A stretch of DNA of 64,000 nt from Georgenia soli (GCF_002563695.1 NZ_PDJI01000004.1:744001-808000); one strand, 5' to 3'; shown: positions 1 to 9,469, counted from the stretch's first letter. A program made the numbers and translations. Notes: a model not told the origin generated them from the sequence alone.

Positions 1-353
1 ACCGCGGGGTGGACCTCGAGCTCGCCGTGGGCGCCCCCGTGCTCGCGGCCGCCGACGGCGTGGTCGCCTTCGCCGGGACCGTGGTGGACCGGCCGGTGAT
101 CTCGATCGACCATGCCGACGGCGTCCGCACCACCTACGAGCCGGTGCGCCCGGCCGTGCGCGAGGGGCAGCGCGTCACCGCCGGCGAGACGATCGGGCAC
201 CTGGAGCCGGGCCACTGCCTGGTGCTCCAGCTGACCACCTGCCTGCACCTGGGGGCGCGCACCGGTCCGCGCGCGTACGTCGACCCGCTCCGCCTCCTCG
301 GCGCCGACGTCGTCGTCCGGCTGCTGCCGGAGAACATGGACCTCGCCGGCTGA
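1..353 (+). CDS. M23-family metallopeptidase, C-terminal part (runs off the window start)
   Basis: The frame is open from the first base. Its first residues read (H)RGVDLE, the zinc-binding H-x(3)-D motif of M23/LytM endopeptidases, with the His codon starting one base before the window. The GTG at position 9 is therefore an internal Val codon, not a start. Further on, CLHLGARTG corresponds to the usual CLHWGxRxG segment with the HxG zinc ligand, and YVDPLRLLG is the typical domain end. These enzymes cleave peptidoglycan peptides outside the membrane; the signal peptide would lie upstream. In many actinobacteria such a gene sits beside xerC and rpsB/tsf, and here it converges on xerC 13 bp away. 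Family call is firm; substrate and catalytic competence cannot be judged from a fragment. Confidence 0.85.
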   Translation, partial: RGVDLELAVGAPVLAAADGVVAFAGTVVDRPVISIDHADGVRTTYEPVRPAVREGQRVTAGETIGHLEPGHCLVLQLTTCLHLGARTGPRAYVDPLRLLGADVVVRLLPENMDLAG

Positions 354-366
354 GACCCCCGCGCGC

Positions 367-1278
367 TCAGGCCCGGGGGTGCGCCTGCGTGTAGGCGGCG
401 CGGAGGCGCTCCGGGGTCACGTGCGTGTAGCGCTGCGTCGTGGCGAGGGAGCTGTGCCCCAGGACCTCCTGGACCGTGCGGAGGTCGGAGCCGCCGGCGA
501 GCAGGTGCGTGGCCGCGGTGTGCCGCAGGCCGTGGGGGGCGAGGTCGTGGACGCCGGCGACGGCGGTGAGCCGGTGCAGCACGCCGCGCAGGGTGCGCGG
601 GTCGAGTCGGCCGCCACGGGCGCCCAGGAAGAGCGCGGGGCCGCTGGCGGGGTTGCCGAGCCTCGGCCGTCCCCGTTCCCGCCAGGCGGTGACGGCCCGC
701 AGAGCCGGGAGCCCGAACGGGACCACCCGCTCCTTGTCGCCCTTGCCCCTCACGCGCACGGTGCGCTCGGCGTCGTCGAGGTCGTCGACGTCGATGCCGA
801 CCAGCTCGCTCACCCGGACGCCGGTGGCGTACAGCAGCTCGAGCGCGGCCCAGTCGCGCAGATGGACGGGGTCGTCGTCGCGTGCACGCTCCTCGGCCGT
901 CCCGAGCAGGCCGGCCGCGTCCTCGACACCGAGCACCACCGGCAGGTGCCGGTCCGGGCGGGGGCTGCGCAGCCGGGCACCGACGTCGGTGCTGAGGTGT
1001 CCCGCGCGGGCCGCCCAGGTGCAGAAGGTCCGGACGGCGGCGACGCGGCGCGCGAGCGTCGAGCGTGACATGCCCCGGCGCTGCTGCCCGACGAGCCAGG
1101 ACCGCAGGACGGTGAGGTCGAGGTCCGTGAGGGCCACGTCGTGCTGCTGCAGGTGGGCCAGGAGCGACGTGACGTCGCCGAGGTAGGCCCGCACCGTGTG
1201 CGGACTGAGGTTGCGCTGCAGACGCAGGTGCCGGCCGAACGCCTCGAGCACCGCCTCCGCCCCCTCCACGCTCCCCAC
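367..1278 (-). CDS. xerC: Tyrosine recombinase XerC
   Basis: A 303-aa protein with an N-terminal SAM-like/core-binding domain (about residues 1-100) and a C-terminal catalytic domain. The catalytic set is visible: Arg in ATGVRVSEL, Lys in VRGKGDKERV, HGLRHTAATHLL (H-x-x-R), the His of LGHSS and the nucleophilic Tyr in TTQRYTHV. Together with XerD it resolves chromosome dimers at dif during division. GTG at 1278 is used; a second in-frame GTG lies 9 bp inside. It follows dprA in the conserved actinobacterial order rnhB-yraN-yifB-dprA-xerC, which favours XerC over a phage integrase. Confidence 0.93.
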   Translation of the reverse strand: MGSVEGAEAVLEAFGRHLRLQRNLSPHTVRAYLGDVTSLLAHLQQHDVALTDLDLTVLRSWLVGQQRRGMSRSTLARRVAAVRTFCTWAARAGHLSTDVGARLRSPRPDRHLPVVLGVEDAAGLLGTAEERARDDDPVHLRDWAALELLYATGVRVSELVGIDVDDLDDAERTVRVRGKGDKERVVPFGLPALRAVTAWRERGRPRLGNPASGPALFLGARGGRLDPRTLRGVLHRLTAVAGVHDLAPHGLRHTAATHLLAGGSDLRTVQEVLGHSSLATTQRYTHVTPERLRAAYTQAHPRA

Positions 1279-1392
1279 CGTACGCTCGGGCGCCGGGGTT
1301 CCCGCGCAGCCCCGGGCCGGTGCGTCGCGCCGGCGACGCCGGGTTCGTCGCCACGGTGGTGCGGGGGTCGTCGTGACGGTGCCGCCCGGCCC

Positions 1393-2529
1393 TCACCGCG
1401 ACCGGGCCCACGTGGACCCGGTGCGCCGCGCCCGTCCGGCGAGCTCGAGGTGCCCGAGGGCGGCGCGCACCTCCGTCGCCGGCAGGCCGGCCGCCCGGGC
1501 GACGTTGGTGACCGGCGCCGAGCCGCGCAGGGGGAGGGCGTCGAGCACCCGCCGGGCGGCCGGGTCGAGGTCGTCGAGCAGGCCGGCGGGGACCGGTCGG
1601 TCGTCGTCCGTCAGGTGCTCCCCGGCCACCCCGACGAGCTCGAGGACCTCCGCCGCCTCGGTGACGCACACGGCCCCCTGCTCGCGCATCAGCCGGTGGC
1701 ACCCGGCCGAGGCCATGGACGTGACCGGCCCGGGCACCGCCCCCACCGGGCGCGAGAGCTGGGCGGCCCGCGACGCGGTGCTCAGCGCCCCGGAACGCCA
1801 GGCCGCCTCGACGACGACGGTCGCGGCCCCGAGGGCGGCGATCAGCCGGTTGCGGGCGAGGAAGCGGTTGCGGGAGGGCACGGACCCGGGCGGCACCTCC
1901 GAGACGACCGCGCCCGAGGTCGTCACCGCCTCCAGCAGCCTGGTGTTGCCGACCGGGTAGAGCCGGTCGACACCACCGGCGAGGACCGCGGTCGTGACCC
2001 CGTCCACGCCGAGGGTGCCCCGGTGCGCGGCGGCGTCGATCCCGTACGCGCCGCCGGAGACCACCGTCGTCCCCGCCTCGGCGAGCCCCACCGCCATGTC
2101 GGCGGCCACGTGCTCGCCGTAGGAGGTGCAGGCCCGCGCCCCGACGAGGGCGACCGCCCGGCCCTGGACGATCGCACCGCCACGGACCCACAGGGCGAGG
2201 GGCCGCTCGACGCCGAGGTCGTCGAGGGGCGTGGGCCAGTCGGGATCGCCGGGAAGAACGAGCCGCCCGCCCAGCCGGTCGAGCGTGTCGAGCTCACGCC
2301 GGATGTCCAGGTTCTCCAGGCGCGGCACCCACCCCGCGACGGCGCGCACCCAGGGCTCTCCGCCGGGGTCGACGCGACCGGCGGCCACGGCGGTCAGCCA
2401 CCCCAGCGCCTCCGTCGCGCCGAGGTTGTCGACCAGCGCCCCGGCGTGCTGGTCCGGCGGCTCCGCGACACGGCTCCACGCGGCCGCCGCCAACCTCGGG
2501 TCGTCGACGTCGAAGGGCAGGTCAACCAT
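1393..2529 (-). CDS. dprA: DNA-processing protein DprA
   Basis: A 378-aa DprA/Smf protein that binds incoming single-stranded DNA and loads RecA in natural transformation. The Rossmann-like domain shows VGARACTSYG, SGGAYGIDAAAHRG, PSRNRFLARNR and the SxGCHRLM segment. The last ~60 residues resemble the winged-helix C-terminal domain. The ATG at 2529 overlaps the end of the yifB/comM-type gene by 8 bp, giving translational coupling. The frame stays open upstream of this ATG, but that part is a shadow of yifB. With yifB it suggests, but does not prove, competence. Confidence 0.93.
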   Translation of the reverse strand: MVDLPFDVDDPRLAAAAWSRVAEPPDQHAGALVDNLGATEALGWLTAVAAGRVDPGGEPWVRAVAGWVPRLENLDIRRELDTLDRLGGRLVLPGDPDWPTPLDDLGVERPLALWVRGGAIVQGRAVALVGARACTSYGEHVAADMAVGLAEAGTTVVSGGAYGIDAAAHRGTLGVDGVTTAVLAGGVDRLYPVGNTRLLEAVTTSGAVVSEVPPGSVPSRNRFLARNRLIAALGAATVVVEAAWRSGALSTASRAAQLSRPVGAVPGPVTSMASAGCHRLMREQGAVCVTEAAEVLELVGVAGEHLTDDDRPVPAGLLDDLDPAARRVLDALPLRGSAPVTNVARAAGLPATEVRAALGHLELAGRARRTGSTWARSR

Positions 2530-4069
2530 CCGTTCCTCCTCGGGTACGCAGCGCCAGCGCGGTGCCGACGTCGGTGGTCGTGGGCCGGTCACGCCCGGCG
2601 AGATCGGCGAGGGTCCACGCGAGCCGCAGGACGCGGTCGAGCCCCCGCATGCTGAGCGCACCGCGGTCCATGGCCCGTTCGAGGGCCACGCGCACGTCGG
2701 CGGGCAGCTCCGCGTCCCCGCCGCGCAGCCACGCGCCGGGAACCTCCGCGTTGGTGCGCCACGGGGTCGCAGCGAGCCGCGCCCGCTGCCGGGCGCGCGC
2801 GCCGGCGACCCGGGCCGCGACCGTGGCGGAGTCCTCCGGCGGCGCCGCGAGCGCCAGCGACGCACGGGTGACGGGTGCGACGTCGACCTGGATGTCGATG
2901 CGGTCGAGCAACGGTCCGGAGAGGCGGCCGAGGTACCGGCGCCGCTCCACCGGGCTGCACGTGCACGAGAGACCCTTGCCGACCGCCTTGCCGCAGGGGC
3001 ACGGGTTCGCGGCGAGCACCAGCTGGAACCTCGCCGGGTACCTCGCCGACCCCGCGGCGCGCTGCAGGACCAGCTCGCCGTGCTCCAGCGGCTGGCGCAG
3101 CGTCTGCAGCACCCGCGGGGAGAACTCCGGCGCCTCGTCCAGGAGCAGGACGCCGCGGTGCGCGCGTGTGGCGGCACCGGGGCGCGGGAAGCCGCTGCCC
3201 CCGCCGATGACGGCCGCGGGGGTCGCGGTGTGGTGCGGGTCCTCGAACGGCGGGCGCCGCAGCAGGCCGGCGGCGGGGTCGAGCGTGCCGGCCACGGAGT
3301 GCACGGCCGATACCTCGACGGCCTCCGCCTCCCCCAGGTCCGGCAGCAGCCCGGGAAGCCGGGCCGCGAGCATGGTCTTGCCCGTGCCGGGAGCACCGAG
3401 GAGGAACAGGTGGTGCCCGCCCGCGGCGGCGACCTCCAGCGCGAACCGGGCCTCGTCCTGGCCCTGCACGTCGGCGAGGTCAGGGTCCGGTGCCGCGCCC
3501 CCGGCCGGACCGGCCGGTGTCCTCTCGGCCGTCCGGCCGAGGTCCGGGAGCACCGCCTCGCCGCCGTAGTCCCTGACGACCTCGGCGAGGTGCGTGACCG
3601 GGCGGACCCGGGCGCCGGGCACGAGCGAGGCCTCGGCGGCGTTGGCCGCCGGCACCACGAACTCCGTCCGACCGGCCGCCACCGCGGCGACGACCGCCGG
3701 GAGGACGCCCCGCACCGGGTGGAGACGCCCGTCCAGGCCGAGCTCGCCCAGGTGGACGGTCCGGGCCGCCGCCTCCCGGCCCGGCAGCCCCGCGGCGACG
3801 AGGACCGCGACGGCGAGGGCCAGGTCCAGCCCGGTCCCGGACTTGGGCAGGGACGCCGGGGAGAGGTTGACCGTGGTGCGACGGGCAGGCCACGTCACCC
3901 CCGAGCTCGTCACCGCCGAGCGGACCCGTTCACGCGCCTCGTTCACGGCGGTGTCCGGCAGGCCGACGAGCGTGAACGCCGGCAGGCCGGAGCTCATGTG
4001 CGCCTCGACCTCGACGAGATGGCCCGTCAGCCCCAGCAGCGAGACGGTCCACGTCCGACCGAGGCCCAC
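2522..4069 (-). CDS. YifB/ComM family Mg-chelatase-like ATPase
   Basis: A 515-aa AAA+ protein of the YifB/ComM family; family members act as branch-migration helicases in natural transformation. It has an N-terminal LonC-like fold (LPAFTLVGLPDTAVNEARER), Walker A in LLGAPGTGKTML, Walker B in VLLLDEAPEF, and a C-terminal Mg-chelatase domain rich in Arg. Cys clusters (ANPCPCG, LSCTC) typical of the family are present. It starts with GTG one base after the yraN stop, so yraN, this gene and dprA are co-translated. Confidence 0.92.
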   Translation of the reverse strand: MGLGRTWTVSLLGLTGHLVEVEAHMSSGLPAFTLVGLPDTAVNEARERVRSAVTSSGVTWPARRTTVNLSPASLPKSGTGLDLALAVAVLVAAGLPGREAAARTVHLGELGLDGRLHPVRGVLPAVVAAVAAGRTEFVVPAANAAEASLVPGARVRPVTHLAEVVRDYGGEAVLPDLGRTAERTPAGPAGGAAPDPDLADVQGQDEARFALEVAAAGGHHLFLLGAPGTGKTMLAARLPGLLPDLGEAEAVEVSAVHSVAGTLDPAAGLLRRPPFEDPHHTATPAAVIGGGSGFPRPGAATRAHRGVLLLDEAPEFSPRVLQTLRQPLEHGELVLQRAAGSARYPARFQLVLAANPCPCGKAVGKGLSCTCSPVERRRYLGRLSGPLLDRIDIQVDVAPVTRASLALAAPPEDSATVAARVAGARARQRARLAATPWRTNAEVPGAWLRGGDAELPADVRVALERAMDRGALSMRGLDRVLRLAWTLADLAGRDRPTTTDVGTALALRTRGGTDG

Positions 4070-4070
4070 G

Positions 4071-4439
4071 TCAGCCCACCGCCCGCAGGTGCTGGACGTC
4101 GGGGCGGCCCGAGGACAGCAGGACCGCGACGACGTCGATACGGATGCCCCGCGCCCGCACCTCGTGCGCGCCCAGCCAGAGCCCCGCCAGGCGGCGCAGA
4201 CGCGAGAGCTTGGCGCGCGTCACGGCCTCGGCGGGGTGCCCGTACCCGGTGCCCCTGCGGGTCTTGACCTCGACGAAGATCAGCTCGTCGGCGGCACGGT
4301 CGTGGCCGACGATGTCGATCTCGCCGTACCGGCAGCGCCAGTTGCGCTCGACGACCTCGATGCCGTGCTCGTCCAGGTACCGCGCGGCGACCTTCTCGCC
4401 GTACCTGCCCACCGCGTCCTTCGCCCTCACGTCGACCAC
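4071..4439 (-). CDS. YraN/UPF0102 family endonuclease-like protein
   Basis: A 122-aa protein of UPF0102 (YraN). It has the PD-(D/E)XK-like signature: RYGEIDIVGHD followed by LIFVEVKTRRGTGYG, giving E..D..ExK. These proteins are predicted nucleases whose cellular task is unsettled. The gene holds its conserved place between rnhB/DUF2469 and yifB. A GC-rich 99-bp gap separates it from DUF2469. Confidence 0.9.
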   Translation of the reverse strand: MVDVRAKDAVGRYGEKVAARYLDEHGIEVVERNWRCRYGEIDIVGHDRAADELIFVEVKTRRGTGYGHPAEAVTRAKLSRLRRLAGLWLGAHEVRARGIRIDVVAVLLSSGRPDVQHLRAVG

Positions 4440-4538
4440 CTCCGCCCGTACGCTCCCGCTGCGGGGCGGTGGGGCGGAGCTGGGGGACGGGCGGGTGTGG
4501 ACGGCGTGGCAGGCGGCGGGCCTGTGGACGGTCCGCGG

Positions 4539-4841
4539 CTACGGCAGCTCGAGCTCCCGCTTCGCGAGCTCCTCGATGTTGACGTCCTTGAACGTCACGA
4601 CGCGCACAGACTTCACGAAGCGGGCCGAGCGGTACACGTCCCAGACCCAGGCGTCGGTGAGGGTGAGCTCGAAGAAGACCTCCCCGCCGGCGGAGCGCAC
4701 CTGCACGTCCACGTTGTTGGCGAGGTAGAAGCGCCGTTCCGTCTCGACGACGTAGCTGAACAGGCCCACCACGTCCCGGTACTCCCGGTACAGGTCCAGC
4801 TCGAGCTCGGTCTCGTAGTTCTCCAGATCCTCGGCACTCAC
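4539..4841 (-). CDS. DUF2469 family protein
   Basis: A 100-aa protein (SAEDLENYETELELDLYREY... ending EELAKRELELP) typical of the actinobacterial DUF2469 family, function unknown. It is acidic, with no signal peptide or membrane segment. The GTG at 4841 is chosen because it gives the family's usual N-terminus (M/V-SAEDLENYE) and lies 7 bp after the rnhB stop; the open frame further upstream overlaps rnhB. Its constant position next to rnhB suggests a linked housekeeping role. Confidence 0.88.
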   Translation of the reverse strand: MSAEDLENYETELELDLYREYRDVVGLFSYVVETERRFYLANNVDVQVRSAGGEVFFELTLTDAWVWDVYRSARFVKSVRVVTFKDVNIEELAKRELELP

Positions 4842-4848
4842 GGGACCA

Positions 4849-5697
4849 TCATGCCCCGCCCACGAGCACGCCCGCGCCCGCCACCTCGGACGCGTCGTGG
4901 TCCTCCGCCTCCTCCGGCGTCGCCACGAGCGGCCGGCCCTCGTCGTCGGCACCGACGCCCGCGCCCCCGACACCGGGCAGCCGCCACGACCGGCGGTGCA
5001 GCTCGCACGGGCCCTGCTCGGCCAGCGCCGCCACGTGCTCCGGCGAGCTGTACCCCTTGTTGCCGGCCCAGTGGTACTGCGGGTGGGAGTCGTGCAGCTC
5101 GACCATCAGGGAGTCGCGGGCAACCTTGGCGAGCACGCTGGCCGCCGCGACCACCGCGCAGCGGGCGTCCCCCTTGACCTGGGTACGGACCGGCGGGGTG
5201 AAGACCTCCTCGCCGGTGCCCGGGACGAGGACGGCGGGCGGCTCGGGGGCGAAGAGCTCGCCCTGCGCGGGCTCGCCGAGCCAGTCGTGGACCCCGTCCA
5301 GGATGATCAGCCCCGGCACGACGCCCACGCCGGCCAGCTCGGCGAGCGCGCGACGGCCCGCCAGGCGGAGGGCCGCGATGATCCCCAGGGCGTCGATCTC
5401 CGCGGCCGAGGCGTGCCCCACCGCGGAGGCCGTGGACCAGGCCCGCACCGGGGCGACGAGCTCCTCGCGAGCCTGGGGGGTGAGCAGCTTGGAGTCGGCC
5501 AGCCCGCGGGGCATCCGCCTCGACGTGGCGGCGCTGACGACGGCGACGCCCACGCTCACGGGCCCGGCCAGGGCCCCGCGGCCGACCTCGTCCATCCCGG
5601 CGACGAGGGCGCCGTCGCCGAGCTCGGCGAGGAGGGCGGTCTCGAGGACCCGGGTGGGCTTCGGCCGCCGGGTGCGGCGGGCGGGGGTGGTCGTCAC
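4849..5697 (-). CDS. rnhB: Ribonuclease HII
   Basis: A 282-aa RNase HII, which cuts RNA in RNA/DNA hybrids and at single ribonucleotides. [14 protein letters not shown] carries the first acidic pair (DE), LDGVHDWL the third Asp region, and [22 protein letters not shown] the fourth with the conserved Ser/Ala stretch. It is longer than the usual ~200-230 aa through a basic N-terminal tail, an insert around residues 150-180 and an acidic C-terminal tail. The GTG start overlaps the lepB stop by 4 bp (GTGA). Confidence 0.93.
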   Translation of the reverse strand: MTTTPARRTRRPKPTRVLETALLAELGDGALVAGMDEVGRGALAGPVSVGVAVVSAATSRRMPRGLADSKLLTPQAREELVAPVRAWSTASAVGHASAAEIDALGIIAALRLAGRRALAELAGVGVVPGLIILDGVHDWLGEPAQGELFAPEPPAVLVPGTGEEVFTPPVRTQVKGDARCAVVAAASVLAKVARDSLMVELHDSHPQYHWAGNKGYSSPEHVAALAEQGPCELHRRSWRLPGVGGAGVGADDEGRPLVATPEEAEDHDASEVAGAGVLVGGA

Positions 5698-6506
5698 GGC
5701 GAGGGCTCCGGGACGTGGGCGAACGTCTTCTCCGGATTGTCCAGCAGCGTGATCCGGTCCGCCGGCCACAGCACCACGAAGGCGCGTCCGACGATGTTCT
5801 TCACCGGCACGCTGCCCCCGCCCGGGTCTCCCAGGTGCGCCCGGGAGTCGGCCGAGTTGGAGCGGTTGTCGCCCATGAGCCACACGTGGTCCTCGGGCAC
5901 GGTGACGGAGAACTCCATCTCGCTCGGCTCGGTGCCGGGCTTCAGGTAGGGCTCGTCGATGGGCTCGCCGTTGACCATGAGGCGTCCCTGGGCGTCGCAG
6001 CACTCGACGGTGTCGCCACCCGTCCCGATGATCCGCTTGATCAGGTGGTGGCCGGCGTCCTGCGGCAGCAGGCCGATCCAGGTGAGCACCTGGGTGGCCG
6101 TGCGCTGCCACGCTGGCCGGGTGTCCGGCGGCAGCTCGCCGAGCCAGTCGCCCGGGTCGACGAAGACGACGATGTCACCGCGGTCGAGCTCGAAGGGGCC
6201 GGGAGCGAGCTTGTTGACCATGACCCGGTCACCGAGCTCGAGCGTGTTCTCCATCGAGCCGGACGGGATGTAGAACGCCTGGGCGAGGAAGGTCTTGATG
6301 AGGACCGAGAGGATCAGTGCCGACACCATCACGGTGAGCGTCTCGCGGAACCACCCGCCCCGGCTGGTGGCCGTCCTGCCGCCGACCGACCCCTGCTGTG
6401 CGCGCTCGGGCCCCGGTGCGGACCTCGGCGGGTAGCTCGGCGGCATGGCCGCGGCCTCGTGGGCGTCGTCGCCCCGCGCACGCCCGTCGGTGCTGTCGGT
6501 GGTCAA
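5694..6506 (-). CDS. lepB: Signal peptidase I
   Basis: A 270-aa type I signal peptidase. A ~50-aa Pro/Ser-rich cytoplasmic tail precedes one membrane segment ([20 protein letters not shown]). The catalytic Ser lies in [11 protein letters not shown] and the general-base Lys in [14 protein letters not shown]; the box [15 protein letters not shown] is also present. It removes signal peptides from exported proteins such as the secreted proteins encoded in this window. The start is a TTG at 6506 preceded by a good AGGGGAG ribosome site. It follows rplS after a strong terminator, so it probably has its own promoter. Confidence 0.94.
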   Translation of the reverse strand: MTTDSTDGRARGDDAHEAAAMPPSYPPRSAPGPERAQQGSVGGRTATSRGGWFRETLTVMVSALILSVLIKTFLAQAFYIPSGSMENTLELGDRVMVNKLAPGPFELDRGDIVVFVDPGDWLGELPPDTRPAWQRTATQVLTWIGLLPQDAGHHLIKRIIGTGGDTVECCDAQGRLMVNGEPIDEPYLKPGTEPSEMEFSVTVPEDHVWLMGDNRSNSADSRAHLGDPGGGSVPVKNIVGRAFVVLWPADRITLLDNPEKTFAHVPEPSP

Positions 6507-6591
6507 ACGATCCGCTCCCCTCTGGCACTGCTCTGCCAGGACGCTGCCGGCCCAGAGGGACCTGGGTCGACCTTACAAGGCCTGGACGTGC

Positions 6592-6626
6592 GAGTGCCCG
6601 GTACGCCTGGGGCGTACCGGGCACTC
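6592..6626 (-). terminator. Strong hairpin after rplS
   Basis: A perfect 16-bp inverted repeat (6592-6607 against 6611-6626) with a 3-nt spacer, 8 bp past the rplS stop. There is no T-run, as is common for actinobacterial terminators. It should end the rplS transcript ahead of lepB. Confidence 0.8.
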
Positions 6627-6634
6627 GGCGGAGG

Positions 6635-6991
6635 TCAGCGAGCGGTGGTCTCGCGCTTCTCCTTGATCTTGGCGGCCTTGCCGCGCAGGTTGCGCAGGTA
6701 GTACAGCTTCGCGCGGCGGACGTCACCGCGGGTGACGACCTGGATCGAGTCGATCGACGGCGAGTGGACCGGGAACGTACGCTCGACGCCGACGCCGAAG
6801 CTGACCTTGCGGATCTTGAAGGTCTCGCGGATGCCGTGGCCGGAGCGGGCGATCACCACGCCCTGGAAGACCTGGATACGGGAGCGGTTGCCCTCGACGA
6901 TGTTGACGTTCACCTTGAGGGTGTCGCCGGCGCGGAAGGCGGGGATGTCGTCGCGCAGCGAGGCGCCGTCGACGATGTCCAGGGTCTGCAT
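6635..6991 (-). CDS. rplS: 50S ribosomal protein L19
   Basis: A 118-aa bL19, recognisable by [40 protein letters not shown] and [17 protein letters not shown]. It sits at the 30S-50S interface. ATG at 6991 follows GGAAGAG. It is separated from the trmD operon by 177 bp, and a hairpin terminator follows it, so it is probably its own transcription unit. Confidence 0.97.
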   Translation of the reverse strand: MQTLDIVDGASLRDDIPAFRAGDTLKVNVNIVEGNRSRIQVFQGVVIARSGHGIRETFKIRKVSFGVGVERTFPVHSPSIDSIQVVTRGDVRRAKLYYLRNLRGKAAKIKEKRETTAR

Positions 6992-7168
6992 GGTGGTCTC
7001 TTCCCGCTCGTGCCACAGGTCACGCGCGATGGTCTGGGCAGCGCGGGCTGCCGTTCGGTCATCGGGTCGCCCTGGTCCGCGGGCCGTGTGGACCCCCTGT
7101 GGCAGGTCCGACGGCGCTGGTCTTCGGCGCAGGGCCGTCCTAGTCTGCCACAGCGCGCGGCGACGGGG
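6992..7168 (-). promoter_or_regulatory. rplS leader/promoter region
   Basis: A 177-bp non-coding stretch between the trmD stop and rplS. On the minus strand a TAGGAC hexamer (about 7138-7143) could be a weak -10, which would leave a leader of ~140 nt before L19. The ribosome site GGAAGAG lies just upstream of the ATG. No known leader motif was recognised. Confidence 0.35.
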
Positions 7169-8551
7169 CTAACGCGTCGCCGCCGGTGTCGGTGTGGTCT
7201 GCGGCACGTCGGCGAGCTCCACCGCCATGACGAGGTCTTCCTCGAGGCTCTCCCCCACCCGGAACCGGCGCGTGCCGAGGGTGACGAACCCGTGGCGTGC
7301 GTAGCTGCGTTGCGCCCGCCGGTTCGCCCGGTTCGTGCCCAGCCAGACCGCGGCGACCGGCTCGCCGTCGACCCGGTGGGCCGCGGCCGTGCGGAGCGTC
7401 GCCGTCAGGAGGGCGCCGGCCAGTCCCGAGCCCTGGAGGTCGGGCAGGACGTAGCACTTGCTCAGCTCGGCGGCGGGCCGCGCGGTGACCAGGGCGGCGA
7501 CGTCGTCGGCGGACGGCGGCTCGTCAGAGGTCAGCGGCAGGACGAGGAGCGTGTAGCCCACCGGTGCGTCCGGGCCCTCGGCGACGACCACCCGGTAGCG
7601 CTCCTCGTCGGCGAGGTAGGCGGCGAAGTGCTCGGGGCCGAGGTGGGTGGCCACGAACTGGGCGACGTCGTCCTCGTCCAGGTGCGGCGGGCAGGCGAGC
7701 GGGAAGGTGACCGCCGCGAGCTCGGCGAGGGCGCCGGCGTCGTCCGGGCGGCCCGGGCGGACGTCCACGCGCACGGGACCGGTGGCCCCCGCGGGGACGA
7801 ACCAGCCGTGGCGGGCGAGGACCGCACGGTCGTTCTTGTCGAGCTGCGCGGCGGGCAGCGCCGCCACCATGTCGGGGCGGCGCTGAACGGTCCGCTCGAG
7901 CGCCCGGTCCCGCCGCCAGCGGGCGATGTTGCCGTGGTGGCCCGAGAGGAGGATCTCGGGCACGTCGAGCCCCGCCCACGTCGGCGGCTTCGTGTAGACC
8001 GGGTACTCGAGCAGGCCGGCCGCGCCGTGCGACTCCTCCACGAGGGACTCGGGGTTGCCGACGACGCCGGGCAGCAGCCGCGCGACCGCCTCGACGACGA
8101 CGAGGGCGGCCACCTCCCCGCCGTTGAGCACGTAGTCCCCCAGCGAGATCTCGCGGACCTCGACGCCGCCGGCGGCGTAGCGCTCGGCCACGCGGGCGTC
8201 GATGCCCTCGTAGCGCCCGCAGGCGAGCACGAGCTGGTCGTAGGTGGCGAGGTCCTCCACCGTGCGCTGGGTGAGGCGCTCGCCCGACGGCGTCGGCACG
8301 AGCAGCACCTGGCGCCCGGACGCGCCCTCGAGGACGTCGTCGAGGGCACGGCCCCACACGTCGGGGCGCATGACCATGCCGGCGCCGCCGCCGAACGGGG
8401 TGTCGTCGACGGTGCGGTGGCGGTCGCCGGTCCAGTCCCGCAGGTCGTGGACCCTCAGGTCGAGCAGCCCGTCGCGGCGTGCCTTGCCGACGAGCGAGAG
8501 GTCCAGCGCGTCGAGGTAGCCGGGAAAGATGCTGACGACGTCGATGCGCAT
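7169..8551 (-). CDS. trmD: tRNA (guanine37-N1)-methyltransferase TrmD fused to a GNAT acetyltransferase domain
   Basis: A single 460-aa frame. Residues 1-~250 are TrmD, the SAM-dependent enzyme that makes m1G37 and prevents frameshifting: [10 protein letters not shown] at 52-61, [12 protein letters not shown] at 109-120, [12 protein letters not shown] around 135-146, [12 protein letters not shown], and [12 protein letters not shown]. Residues ~262-445 form a GNAT N-acetyltransferase with acetyl-CoA loop [14 protein letters not shown] (369-382) and a C-terminal [16 protein letters not shown] segment. Ordinary TrmD ends near 230-260 aa. The Asp usual before Ser in the E-D-S segment reads Glu here (VEESH). 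It starts 1 bp after rimM. The acetylation target is unknown. Confidence 0.92.
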   Translation of the reverse strand: MRIDVVSIFPGYLDALDLSLVGKARRDGLLDLRVHDLRDWTGDRHRTVDDTPFGGGAGMVMRPDVWGRALDDVLEGASGRQVLLVPTPSGERLTQRTVEDLATYDQLVLACGRYEGIDARVAERYAAGGVEVREISLGDYVLNGGEVAALVVVEAVARLLPGVVGNPESLVEESHGAAGLLEYPVYTKPPTWAGLDVPEILLSGHHGNIARWRRDRALERTVQRRPDMVAALPAAQLDKNDRAVLARHGWFVPAGATGPVRVDVRPGRPDDAGALAELAAVTFPLACPPHLDEDDVAQFVATHLGPEHFAAYLADEERYRVVVAEGPDAPVGYTLLVLPLTSDEPPSADDVAALVTARPAAELSKCYVLPDLQGSGLAGALLTATLRTAAAHRVDGEPVAAVWLGTNRANRRAQRSYARHGFVTLGTRRFRVGESLEEDLVMAVELADVPQTTPTPAATR

Positions 8552-8552
8552 C

Positions 8553-9137
8553 TCAGGCCCCGACGCCGGAGCCGGGGCGGCCCTCGGCCGCCGGCTCGTC
8601 GTCGTCGAGGCTCTCGTCCCACTCGGCGGGGTCGCCCGCGAAGATGCCGCGCGGCGGGTCCAGCGTCACGGTCCCCGCCGTGAGGTCGACGTCCGGGACC
8701 AGCTCCTCGACGAACGGCACGCGCGCCTGGGTGCCGCCCGGCTCGTCGACGACGAGGACGTCCTGGGCGGGCAGGTGCTCGAGCGCGGCGACCGTGCCGA
8801 GCTCGCGCCCGTCCACGTGGACGGCCCGCAGCCCGACGAGCTCGTGGGGGTACCAGCCCTCGTCGTCGTGCTCGTCCTCGTCGGACTCGACCACCAGGCG
8901 GATGCCCCGCAGCGACTCCGCGGCTGTGCGGTCGCGCGCCTCGGCGAACATGACGTAGACGGCGCCGTCGGGCGTCGTCCGGGTGCGGGTCACGGTGAGC
9001 GGGCCCGCGTCGGCGGGCTCGGTCTCCAGGACGTTGCCGGCGGCCAGCCGGCGGTCCGGGTCGTCGGTGCGCACGTCGAGGCGGACCTCGCCGCGCAGGC
9101 CGTGCGGAGCGCCGACGACGGCGACGGTCAGCAGCAC
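8553..9137 (-). CDS. rimM: Ribosome maturation factor RimM
   Basis: A 194-aa RimM, which assists assembly of the 30S head around S19. N-terminal [23 protein letters not shown] and the PRC-barrel part ([36 protein letters not shown]) are typical. The end carries an acidic tail. GTG start at 9137. It is followed directly by trmD, the usual rpsP-khpA-rimM-trmD order. Confidence 0.95.
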   Translation of the reverse strand: MLLTVAVVGAPHGLRGEVRLDVRTDDPDRRLAAGNVLETEPADAGPLTVTRTRTTPDGAVYVMFAEARDRTAAESLRGIRLVVESDEDEHDDEGWYPHELVGLRAVHVDGRELGTVAALEHLPAQDVLVVDEPGGTQARVPFVEELVPDVDLTAGTVTLDPPRGIFAGDPAEWDESLDDDEPAAEGRPGSGVGA

Positions 9138-9181
9138 GTGGATCTCCTCGTCTCATGGGGCTCACCGGCCCCGGGTGCACG

Positions 9182-9213
9182 CAGACCCGGTCCGCCGGGG
9201 CGGACCGGGTCTG
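9182..9213 (-). terminator. Hairpin between khpA and rimM (attenuator or partial terminator)
   Basis: A perfect 15-bp inverted repeat with a 2-nt centre inside the 87-bp gap between khpA and rimM. It would form a very stable RNA hairpin in the operon transcript without a T-run. It may lower the amount of rimM-trmD message relative to rpsP. Confidence 0.65.
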
Positions 9214-9224
9214 GCTCGGCTGGC

Positions 9225-9464
9225 TCAGCGGCGGTCGGTGTCCACCACGTCGACCCGCACGGGGCCGGAGGTGGACAACGCACCGATCACGGTGCGCAGG
9301 GCCCGGGCGGTGCGCCCGGAGCGTCCGATCACACGGCCGAGGTCCTCGGGGTGCACGCGGACCTCGAGCAGCTCCCCGCGCCGCAGGGACCGGCTGCTCA
9401 CCCGGACGTCGTCCGGGTGGTCGACGATGCCACGCACGAGGTGCTCGAGAGCGTCGGCCAGCAC
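9225..9464 (-). CDS. khpA: KH-domain RNA-binding protein (KhpA family)
   Basis: A 79-aa single KH domain with the signature LGRVIGRSGRTARALRTVIGA, i.e. the GxxG loop (GRSG). KhpA proteins bind RNA, often with KhpB. GTG start, 5 bp after the rpsP stop, in the standard operon position between rpsP and rimM. Confidence 0.92.
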   Translation of the reverse strand: MLADALEHLVRGIVDHPDDVRVSSRSLRRGELLEVRVHPEDLGRVIGRSGRTARALRTVIGALSTSGPVRVDVVDTDRR

Positions 9465-9469
9465 CTGGA

